A stretch of 16,705 nt of DNA, taken from contig CAAGFP010000101.1 of assembly GCA_900769175.1 (NCBI GenBank), forward strand, positions 1 to 16,705, written 5' to 3'. The stretch comes from Lachnospiraceae bacterium. Lineage in GTDB: Bacteria > Bacillota > Clostridia > Lachnospirales > Lachnospiraceae. Below are positions 1-6,283 of the stretch, in pieces. The translations under genes were made by a program, and so were the position numbers. Each line of letters begins with the position of its first letter. Position 1 is the first letter of the stretch. The notes under the pieces were generated by a model. That model did no database searches, was not told the origin of the DNA, and was given only the letters and a program-made list of their open reading frames with translations.

Positions 1-1
1 A

Positions 2-304
2 AGTGCAGTTGTAAGCGATGTGGTGGAATGTGCGAAGAATCCCGGAAAGAATCTGCCCATTCAGTGGATAGACGAAGATGCTGTTTTATGTGACGTCAAA
101 GAAAGCGAATTCGCTTATTTTATCCGGGCATCTGTGGAGGCAACCGATACCCTTTTGGCAGCATTCCCCGGAGGAGAAATTGTGTCTGTACCGGAGCGGA
201 GTGATGATTTCGGATATTTTACTCCGGTAATGAAAGAAAAAGAATTCAAAAAGAAATGTGATTCTATTAAAAATGTAGTATTAAGCACGATTCGTCTTGC
301 ATAA
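2..304 (+). CDS. hom: Homoserine dehydrogenase, C-terminal part (partial, 5' end outside window)
   Basis: The reading frame is open from base 2 and stops with TAA at 302-304, giving the last ~100 residues. It opens with SAVVSDVVECAKNPG, which matches the end of the homoserine dehydrogenase catalytic domain (families usually show a T/A-S-A-V-V-x-D-I/V-V sequence there). A divergent ACT-like segment (FAYFIRASVEATDTLLAAFP...) follows. The enzyme reduces aspartate semialdehyde to homoserine, the entry to threonine and methionine synthesis. Its neighbour 126 bp downstream is aspartokinase, which fits a hom-ask unit. The ACT half lacks the usual 'D-x-P-G-V-L' sequence (here EATDTLLAAF), so feedback binding may differ. 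The identification rests on a short C-terminus plus context; the GTG at base 20 is internal, not the start. Confidence 0.72.
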   Translation, partial: SAVVSDVVECAKNPGKNLPIQWIDEDAVLCDVKESEFAYFIRASVEATDTLLAAFPGGEIVSVPERSDDFGYFTPVMKEKEFKKKCDSIKNVVLSTIRLA

Positions 305-394
305 TAAGAAAAATAACGCACAACATGACATGTATATAAATAAGATAAAATAAGGAGAAAGAATTCGGCGGATTTTCGACATGCCGAAGGATGA

Positions 395-430
395 AAAGGA
401 GGAGGAAGGCCGGGCCTTCCGTATGAAAAA
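395..430 (+). promoter_or_regulatory. Aspartokinase translation start region with hairpin between Shine-Dalgarno and ATG
   Basis: A strong purine-rich Shine-Dalgarno, AAAGGAGGAGGAAGG (395-409), lies unusually far from the aspartokinase ATG at 431. Between them is a perfect 7-bp inverted repeat, GGAAGGC (404-410) and GCCTTCC (414-420), with loop CGG. If the hairpin forms, AGGAGGA (397-403) is brought to about 10 nt from the ATG. No in-frame start exists further upstream, because an in-frame TGA lies at 392. The protein homology (KVVKFGGSS at the N-terminus) also fixes the ATG at 431. Confidence 0.6.
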
Positions 431-1750
431 ATGTCTAAAGTAGTTAAATTTGGTGGAAGCTCGTTAGCGAGTGCAGAGCAGTTTAAGAAAGTCGGCGAAA
501 TTATCCGTGCCGATAAGGAGAGAAAATACGTTGTTCCGTCAGCGCCCGGGAAACGTTTCAAAGATGACACCAAAGTAACCGATATGCTTTACCGGTGCTA
601 TGATAAAGCAAAGAACGATGAAGATTTCAAGAGTGAATTAAAAGCAATCAAAGAGCGTTATTACGAGATTATTGAAGGCTTGGAACTTGACCTTTCCCTC
701 GAAGATGCGTTTAAAGAGATTGAAAAGAATTTCAAGGCTCACGCCGGTGAAGATTATGCCGCATCGAGAGGGGAATATTTAAACGGAATTATTATGGCAA
801 ATTATCTGGGATACAGTTTTATTGATTCCGCGACCGTTATTTTCTTCCGTGAATCCGGTGAATTCGATGCAGAAAAAACAGATAAAATTTTATCCGAAAA
901 GCTTTCCGGTATGGAAAATGCGGTGGTTCCCGGATTTTACGGCGCATATCCCGATGGCAGCGTAAAAACGTTTTCCAGAGGCGGTTCCGATGTGACCGGC
1001 TCCATCGTTGCAAAGGCGGCGCGTGTTGATGTTTATGAAAACTGGACTGATGTTTCCGGATTCTTAATTGCAGATCCGAGAATTATTGATAATCCCAAAG
1101 GAATTGAAGTGATTACTTACAGAGAACTTCGTGAGTTGTCTTACATGGGCGCAACCGTGCTTCATGAGGATGCGATTTTCCCGGTTCGTCAGATGGGAAT
1201 TCCCATTAACATCCGAAATACCAATGCGCCGATGGATGAAGGAACCTGGATTGTAGGAAGTACCTGCCAGAAATCCAAATATGTAATCACCGGTATTGCC
1301 GGTAAGAAGGGCTTTTGCTCCGTCAACATCGAAAAAGATATGATGAACTCCGAAATCGGTTTCGGGCGCAAGGTCTTACAGGCGTTTGAGGAAAACGGAA
1401 TTTCTTTTGAGCATGTTCCTTCCGGCATTGATACCATGACTGTTTTCGTGCATCAGGATGAATTCATGCACAAAGAGCAGAAGGTAGTATCTTCCATTAA
1501 CCGTCTTTCAAAACCGGATACCATTGATATTGAAGCAGACCTTGCTTTGATTGCAGTTGTGGGTCGCGGCATGAAAGCTATGAGAGGTACTGCAGGCAGA
1601 TTATTCGCGGCACTTGCTCATGCAAATGTCAATGTGAAAATGATTGACCAGGGTTCTTCTGAGTTGAATATTATCATTGGTGTTGCAAACGAAGATTTCG
1701 AAAACGCAATCCGTGCAATCTATGATATTTTCGTTACCACCCAGTTATAA
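431..1750 (+). CDS. Aspartate kinase (aspartokinase)
   Basis: This 439-aa protein phosphorylates aspartate to beta-aspartyl phosphate, the first step of lysine, threonine, methionine and diaminopimelate synthesis. The amino acid kinase domain starts with VVKFGGSSLA (residues 4-13) and continues through VVPSAPGKRFKDDTKVTD. The substrate/nucleotide region is FSRGGSDVTGS...VYENWTDVSGFLIADPRI, near residues 180-217. The C-terminal ~150 residues hold two ACT domains (AGKKGFCSVNIEKDMMNSEIG... and LALIAVVGRGMKAMRGTAGR...), where feedback amino acids normally bind. The length is normal for the monofunctional clostridial type. It follows the homoserine dehydrogenase gene and is closed by a terminator at 1793. 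It would conventionally be called lysC or ask; which amino acid inhibits it cannot be read from the sequence. Confidence 0.95.
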   Translation: MSKVVKFGGSSLASAEQFKKVGEIIRADKERKYVVPSAPGKRFKDDTKVTDMLYRCYDKAKNDEDFKSELKAIKERYYEIIEGLELDLSLEDAFKEIEKNFKAHAGEDYAASRGEYLNGIIMANYLGYSFIDSATVIFFRESGEFDAEKTDKILSEKLSGMENAVVPGFYGAYPDGSVKTFSRGGSDVTGSIVAKAARVDVYENWTDVSGFLIADPRIIDNPKGIEVITYRELRELSYMGATVLHEDAIFPVRQMGIPINIRNTNAPMDEGTWIVGSTCQKSKYVITGIAGKKGFCSVNIEKDMMNSEIGFGRKVLQAFEENGISFEHVPSGIDTMTVFVHQDEFMHKEQKVVSSINRLSKPDTIDIEADLALIAVVGRGMKAMRGTAGRLFAALAHANVNVKMIDQGSSELNIIIGVANEDFENAIRAIYDIFVTTQL

Positions 1751-1792
1751 AATAATTTCGGAAAAGAAAAGCCCGAAAGAATCTGTATTTTA

Positions 1793-1830
1793 TCCCCCTC
1801 TTTTTCAAGGAAAAGAGGGGGAACTTTTTG
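1793..1830 (+). terminator. Intrinsic terminator after aspartokinase
   Basis: A 12-bp perfect stem, TCCCCCTCTTTT (1793-1804) pairing with AAAAGAGGGGGA (1811-1822), encloses a 6-nt loop and is followed by AACTTTTTG. This is a classic Rho-independent terminator 42 bp past the aspartokinase stop. It separates the aspartate-family genes from the downstream cluster. Confidence 0.9.
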
Positions 1831-1863
1831 TGGGCAAAACATTTACTTCATTTTACATTGTCC

Positions 1864-1894
1864 TTGACAAAAAATCATTCCGCTTATTTATGTT
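1864..1894 (+). promoter_or_regulatory. Weak candidate sigma-70-type promoter upstream of the acyltransferase
   Basis: A perfect TTGACA (1864-1869) lies downstream of the terminator, but the -10 is poor: TATGTT at 1889-1894 with a 19-bp spacer. A promoter is expected somewhere in 1831-2050, because the terminator isolates the next gene. This is the best -35 match there, not a firm call. Confidence 0.3.
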
Positions 1895-1989
1895 TTTTGA
1901 CCGCTTATTGAAATAATATGGAAGGATGGAGTTTTATCTGCTAAGGTATCATTATTCAAAGAAACGCCGGTTCGCGCAAACAGAGATTG

Positions 1990-2005
1990 AAACTAAGGTT
2001 AGTTT
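1990..2005 (+). repeat. Perfect inverted repeat, possible operator
   Basis: AAACTAA-GG-TTAGTTT is a perfect 7+7 inverted repeat with a 2-bp centre, ending 49 bp before the acyltransferase ATG. The loop is too short for a stable RNA hairpin, so a dimeric-protein binding site is more plausible than a terminator. No regulator is identified for it. Confidence 0.4.
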
Positions 2006-2054
2006 GATAAACCGATTGTTTCCCGGAAAAGGACATAAAACGGAGGAATAAAAT

Positions 2055-3293
2055 ATGGCAGAAAAGAACAAAGACAGGGCAGAAGTAAAGGATAAAGCAA
2101 TGGCAGAAAACGCTTCTGCCACAGAGAACAATACAGGAACGAAAGAAGCCGGAAAATCTGCAGCACATGGCTTGAATGAGAGATTGCACTACCTTGATAA
2201 CATTCGCTTCATCACCGTGATTCTGGTAATGATTTATCATGTGATTTATGCGTTTAATTCACAGGGCGTCCTTTCGAATTTTCCGATCCAGGGGTATCCG
2301 GTTCTGGACAACTTCCTCTTTGTTGTCTATCCCTGGTTCATGGCATTGCTATTCGTGGTTGCGGGAATCTCTGCGCGGTTTTCTTTGCAGAAACGAAGCG
2401 GAAAACAGTTTGCAAAGGACCGGGCACTTAGGCTTATTTTAACATCCACGGTAATGATTATTACGCTGGGCTGGAGTGTTGGCAGTATCACGAATTACTA
2501 TTCGAATATTTTTGGTGAAAATGCGGAAATGATTCCCGGCGTTATCAAATATATCATTTATAGCATCAGCGGAATCGGCCCTTTATGGTTTGCACAGGAA
2601 TTATTCCTTTCAAGCATGATTCTTCTTCTGATTCGTGCGATTGACCGAAAACGCAGACTGGAAGAACTTTGTACACATATAAAATGGTGGGGATTCCTCA
2701 TTTTATTCGTAACCTTTTTTGCAAGCTCCTATCTTTTTAATACTCCGATTATTGAGGTATACAGAAACGGATTTTATACCTGTTCCTTTTTGTTCGGATA
2801 TTATATTTTTTCACAGAAAAAGGTTATGGATTCTCTTTCAAAGGCAGCGAAATTCCTGGTTCCCGCTGCCATCGTATCCGGAATCGGATATGTGGTATTC
2901 ATCAACCTTGTTATCTGTCCTCAGGTTACGGATGATATTTTAACAAGTGTGAACTATTGCAGTATGTCAACCTTAAAGCATCCGTTTACAAACATTTATG
3001 CGTTTGCAGCCATCCTTGCCATTTTATCAATCGGACCGAAATATCTGAATTTCAATCATGCATTCAGCAGATATATGACAAAAGCGAATTTCGGTTTCTA
3101 TGCCCTTCATTATTTTGCAATGGCATGGAGCATGTTTTTGGCACTGGAAGTTCTGAAACTTCCGATTTGGGCTTGTTATCTTTGCGGTTTATTTGGTATG
3201 ATTCTAATAACGACGATTCTTTATGAAATAATTCGAAGAATTCCGGGAATCAAAACCATTTATCTCGGAATTGAGACCGGGAGAAGGAAATGA
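2055..3293 (+). CDS. Acyltransferase 3 family integral membrane protein
   Basis: This 412-aa polytopic membrane protein of the acyltransferase-3 superfamily (OafA/MdoC-like) transfers acyl groups to cell-surface or extracellular glycans in characterised members. A hydrophilic N-terminal tail of ~40 residues precedes the hallmark first helix LHYLDNIRFITVILVMIYHV. Within it R51 and H62 have the R-x10-H spacing typical of the catalytic pair. WFMALLFVVAGISARFS followed by KDRALRLILTSTV is the next family feature, then about eight further hydrophobic stretches. The start ATG has a good Shine-Dalgarno, CGGAGGA, 8 nt upstream. The stop overlaps the next gene's ATG (ATGA), so it is translationally coupled to a LytTR regulator. 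The substrate cannot be told from sequence. Confidence 0.85.
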   Translation: MAEKNKDRAEVKDKAMAENASATENNTGTKEAGKSAAHGLNERLHYLDNIRFITVILVMIYHVIYAFNSQGVLSNFPIQGYPVLDNFLFVVYPWFMALLFVVAGISARFSLQKRSGKQFAKDRALRLILTSTVMIITLGWSVGSITNYYSNIFGENAEMIPGVIKYIIYSISGIGPLWFAQELFLSSMILLLIRAIDRKRRLEELCTHIKWWGFLILFVTFFASSYLFNTPIIEVYRNGFYTCSFLFGYYIFSQKKVMDSLSKAAKFLVPAAIVSGIGYVVFINLVICPQVTDDILTSVNYCSMSTLKHPFTNIYAFAAILAILSIGPKYLNFNHAFSRYMTKANFGFYALHYFAMAWSMFLALEVLKLPIWACYLCGLFGMILITTILYEIIRRIPGIKTIYLGIETGRRK

Positions 3294-3733
3294 TTGTAAA
3301 GGCAGAATTGAGTGATAAATATACGGAAATGCAGATTCATGTCTGCAAGAACCGAATGGATTGCGAGGTTCAATCGGTAATCAATGATTTAAATGCTTAT
3401 TTCGGAGAATCCATCGTTGTAAAGAATGAAGCCGGCGATAAGGAAAGTATACATATTTATGATATTTTAAGCTTTGAAGCGGTAGGTCCCAAGGTATATG
3501 CAAGAACCGTAAAAGGGAAATATACGGTTTTAAAGAAATTATATGAACTGGAAGAGGCATTGAATCCGAAAGAATTCTGCCGGATATCCAAATCCGAAAT
3601 CATTAATATCAAAAAAATATCCAAAGTGGATTTGAGTATCAGCGGAACCCTTCGGGTCATCTTTAAAGATGGAACGGACACCTACGCATCCAGACGTAAT
3701 ATCAGGAATTTAAAGAATGCGTTAGGACTTTAA
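3290..3733 (+). CDS. LytTR-family DNA-binding transcriptional regulator
   Basis: This 147-aa protein has a short N-terminal segment (~45 residues) with no receiver domain and a C-terminal LytTR DNA-binding domain (about residues 50-145). Visible family features are IHIYDILSFEAVGPKVYART, then CRISKSEIINIKKISKV, and the closing SRRNIRNLKNALGL, which corresponds to the SRRY-x-K-x-L-K consensus. Because it lacks a phosphoacceptor domain, it resembles the stand-alone LytTR regulators that are controlled by a co-encoded membrane protein. The next gene, 12 nt downstream, encodes a DUF3021 membrane protein, which is the usual partner. Its ATG overlaps the acyltransferase stop, suggesting co-transcription. 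Regulation of its own operon is likely by analogy but not shown here. Confidence 0.9.
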   Translation: MIVKAELSDKYTEMQIHVCKNRMDCEVQSVINDLNAYFGESIVVKNEAGDKESIHIYDILSFEAVGPKVYARTVKGKYTVLKKLYELEEALNPKEFCRISKSEIINIKKISKVDLSISGTLRVIFKDGTDTYASRRNIRNLKNALGL

Positions 3734-3745
3734 GTGGAGGAAATT

Positions 3746-4198
3746 ATGTTTAAAAACTGTGCAAAAAGCTTCATTTATTCCGCCTTTTTCGGAATCCTCT
3801 GTCAATGGTTGATTGAACTTATTCTAAAAGGGATTTTGCGAATGGATTATTCGCCTGTGACACCGGAATTTCTGGCGATGTTTCCAAGCATTGGAATAGC
3901 GCTTGGAACGGATATGATTTTATACGGACTGATCGGGCTGGCTTTTTGTTTTTTCATGTTTATTTTTGATATCAACCGAATCGGTTTCGTTGTGCAGAAT
4001 TTGATTTATTACCTTGCGACCTCCTTAATCTGGATGCCGATTGTGATTTTCATCTGGCAGATATGGAGATATCCGAAAGCGCTATTCGGTGTCATTCTTG
4101 GTTTTTTCGTAACATACATTGTTATGACGATTGTGGCTTATCGAATCACAAAAGGGGATGTGGAAAGCATCAATCATGCGATTACGAAAGAGGAATAA
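3746..4198 (+). CDS. DUF3021 family four-helix membrane protein
   Basis: This small protein (150 aa from the ATG at 3746) has four predicted membrane helices: SFIYSAFFGILCQWLIELIL, then SIGIALGTDMILYGLIGLAF, then an NLIYYLATSLIWMPIVIFIW segment, then LFGVILGFFVTYIVMTIVAY. Its length and topology match DUF3021, which is often encoded directly after a LytTR regulator. In streptococcal LytTR regulatory systems the membrane partner holds the regulator inactive; that role is inferred here from the pairing only. The ATG at 3746 was chosen because GGAGG at 3736-3740 is an ideal Shine-Dalgarno for it. An in-frame GTG at 3734 would place its own ribosome site inside the upstream gene and is unlikely. 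Confidence 0.82.
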   Translation: MFKNCAKSFIYSAFFGILCQWLIELILKGILRMDYSPVTPEFLAMFPSIGIALGTDMILYGLIGLAFCFFMFIFDINRIGFVVQNLIYYLATSLIWMPIVIFIWQIWRYPKALFGVILGFFVTYIVMTIVAYRITKGDVESINHAITKEE

Positions 4199-4250
4199 CT
4201 GAAAAACGGTTTAATAATCAGCGAAAGGCAGGTATTTAAAGGAGTGCTCA

Positions 4251-5138
4251 ATGATACGCAGAAAGAGTAAGCGCGATTTCAAGGGGGCGAACAAATATGT
4301 CTACCTTGAAGAGGACAGGTTAAATTATATTTATGCGAATTATGATATTGCCCAAAACTCTAAAGTGAGTTTTTTTATTGAAGCAGGAATTATTACAGGC
4401 ATTTATTTGCTTGCGCTCCTGCTTTTTGGCGTTTCCATGCTTCCGGGGAAAAAATTATCGGGAATTTCGAATGACCATTATTTCGAGAACCGGGTCGGAG
4501 CGGAAATTACAAATCAGGGTGAACTGACAGAGGCGATGGATTACTTTTATCAGGAAAACGGAATCAGCCCGGCTGTCATTATCATGGAACGGGACTATGT
4601 GAATTATTTTGACAATCCGTCCGTTTGTGCATATGATTGTTATATCAACCGGTTTGAAGATGAAGGGCATATTCTGATTCTATTGTCCCCTTCGGATAAA
4701 ATGCAGGCGGATTGGAAGGTTGGAATCCATCTCGGAGAAGATGCCGCTTATGCGGTAAATGATGGATTCGTTGCGCAGTTTAATCATAAATTGGAAGAAG
4801 AACTTTCAAAGAATCAGCCGATCGAAACAGCGGTCGGAGCAACGCTTACGGACCTTGCATCCGGAGCACGTTCGGAGAATGTGCGTTTTGCTGCTTACAA
4901 CGGAAGTTTTTTACTTAAAATATTTCTGATTATTTTATTAAGTGTTATATATTTTAGCTATATTATTATCCGGTATAGACAATATTTCGGCGCGAAACAA
5001 AAAGCTTTCAACACGGCAATGCCCTGCCCGAAAGTGGTTGTGGAAGCGAATTGTAAATACTGTACCGGGCTTTACGTTGTGGGTGCTCATATGAATTGTC
5101 CGCATTGCGGAGCACCTGTCGGCGAAGAGAATAACTAA
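4251..5138 (+). CDS. TPM-like membrane protein with C-terminal zinc ribbon (short paralog)
   Basis: This 295-aa protein is of unknown function. The order is: a short cytosolic-looking motif FKGANKYVYLEEDRLNYIYA (residues 10-29), a membrane helix near 42-64, a ~150-residue extracytoplasmic domain resembling the TPM fold, a second helix near 219-241, and a C-terminal zinc ribbon with C268-x2-C271 and C283-x2-C286 (CKYC, CPHC). It is a clear paralog of the next gene: the N-terminal motif, two-helix layout and zinc ribbon all correspond. It lacks that gene's glycine/histidine/serine-rich N-terminus. The Shine-Dalgarno AAAGGAG lies 6 nt before the ATG. It sits 52 bp after the DUF3021 gene and 13 bp before its paralog, so they probably share a transcript. 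Confidence 0.75.
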   Translation: MIRRKSKRDFKGANKYVYLEEDRLNYIYANYDIAQNSKVSFFIEAGIITGIYLLALLLFGVSMLPGKKLSGISNDHYFENRVGAEITNQGELTEAMDYFYQENGISPAVIIMERDYVNYFDNPSVCAYDCYINRFEDEGHILILLSPSDKMQADWKVGIHLGEDAAYAVNDGFVAQFNHKLEEELSKNQPIETAVGATLTDLASGARSENVRFAAYNGSFLLKIFLIILLSVIYFSYIIIRYRQYFGAKQKAFNTAMPCPKVVVEANCKYCTGLYVVGAHMNCPHCGAPVGEENN

Positions 5139-5151
5139 AGGAGGGAAAAAT

Positions 5152-6153
5152 ATGCCGCATTCAGGAGGAGGGGGCTCACACGGCGGAGGCTCTCACGGAG
5201 GACATTCAGGAGGCAGTGGTTCGGGCTATAGCGGAGCAGTGATTCGGTCCCACCCGTTTAAGGGTGCAAAACGGTATGTTTATTATGCAGACAATAAGTG
5301 TAATTATCTTTATTCCGATACGGACATTACCAAGATAAAGACGAATAAAATGTCGCTCGTTCTGATGATACTTTTTATGCTTTTCTTTGCTGCGACGCCC
5401 CTTTATATTGTTTTTTCAGATGTCTACAATCATCCGCATGCAATTCAAATGCCCGCGCAAAAGGAAATCCGGATTGAGGATACGATCGGAATTCTTTCGT
5501 CTGAAGAAAAGTCGGAAATGGTTTTGCTTATGACAGCATTCCGGGAAAAAACCGGGGTGGTTCCGGCTTTTGTTGCCGTTCATGATTCTGAGTGGAATTC
5601 GAATTATTCAAACCTGGAAGATTATGCGTATGATAAATATCTTGAAATCTTTCCGGATGAAAAACATATGCTGATTGTGTATTCCGAACCGGATTATTAT
5701 AAGGACTTTAATAACTGGAAGTGGGAGTTGATGCAGGGAAACGATACCGATCCGGTATTGTCGGTACGTTTTGACAAAAAATTTACAAGTTTATTCCAGG
5801 CGAAACTGTCTAAAAACGGGAAAACAGCCGGAACAGCCTTAAATGAAACCTTTGCAGAGCTGACTCCCGGTGTTTTGGAGCGCGGATTTATTTTTGACGA
5901 TCAATCGATTCAAACTATTTTATTTGCACTTTTGTTTGAGGCAATGATTCTGGTTATCTTTATTCCGTTTTTGATTATTGATCTGAATCCGAAACGGAAA
6001 TATTATCAAAGTGCTATTAAAATTACCGCGAAAGCAAAGGAAGAGACCTGTGAATACTGTGGCTGTAATTATGTAGTCGGAACCGTACTTTCCTGCCCGC
6101 ATTGTAATGCACCGATTCCTGCCCAAGTCTATGAAGAGAAAACAATAGATTGA
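5152..6153 (+). CDS. TPM-domain membrane protein with Gly/His/Ser-rich N-terminus and zinc ribbon
   Basis: This 333-aa protein begins with a low-complexity segment made almost only of Gly, Ser and His (residues 3-28). The shared motif FKGAKRYVYYADNKCNYLYS (36-55) and a membrane helix (about 68-88) follow. An extracytoplasmic TPM-like domain (about 105-240) contains EDTIGILSSEEKSEM, EKTGVVPAFVAV and DEKHMLIVYSEPD. A second helix lies near 254-276. The protein ends in a zinc ribbon with C300, C303, C315 and C318. Related clostridial proteins are annotated only as TPM-domain proteins; classical TPM proteins carry the glycine-rich tail at the C-terminus, so the N-terminal placement is notable. 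It follows its shorter paralog by 13 bp with Shine-Dalgarno AAAGGAGGG. The molecular role is unknown. Confidence 0.8.
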   Translation: MPHSGGGGSHGGGSHGGHSGGSGSGYSGAVIRSHPFKGAKRYVYYADNKCNYLYSDTDITKIKTNKMSLVLMILFMLFFAATPLYIVFSDVYNHPHAIQMPAQKEIRIEDTIGILSSEEKSEMVLLMTAFREKTGVVPAFVAVHDSEWNSNYSNLEDYAYDKYLEIFPDEKHMLIVYSEPDYYKDFNNWKWELMQGNDTDPVLSVRFDKKFTSLFQAKLSKNGKTAGTALNETFAELTPGVLERGFIFDDQSIQTILFALLFEAMILVIFIPFLIIDLNPKRKYYQSAIKITAKAKEETCEYCGCNYVVGTVLSCPHCNAPIPAQVYEEKTID

Positions 6154-6163
6154 ATCCAATGTT

Positions 6164-6193
6164 TTGGCTTGGCGAAGCGGACATGGATATAAA
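6164..6193 (+). promoter_or_regulatory. Candidate promoter of the MFP-ABC operon
   Basis: TTGGCT (6164-6169, four of six consensus bases) and TATAAA (6188-6193, five of six) are separated by 18 bp. They lie in the 130-bp gap before the membrane fusion protein gene. No terminator is visible after the preceding gene, so read-through is also possible. Confidence 0.4.
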
Positions 6194-6283
6194 AAAGATA
6201 CAAGTTTGTTTTACAATGTCTTGGTGGAAATAGAAAGAATTGTATGCAAACAGATTCTTAAATTATGAAAGATAAGAGGGAAA

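Noticed and set aside
1925..2054. LytTR binding direct repeats upstream of the acyltransferase gene
   Set aside because: No two similar 9-bp boxes at the expected spacing could be found; only an inverted repeat is present.
2719..3226. Several 64-89-codon + strand frames inside the acyltransferase gene
   Set aside because: They are out-of-frame shadows of a clear membrane protein, with no ribosome sites or start context.
3734..3745. GTG start for the DUF3021 gene giving 154 aa
   Set aside because: GGAGG at 3736-3740 is placed correctly for the ATG at 3746, and the GTG would need a ribosome site inside the upstream gene.
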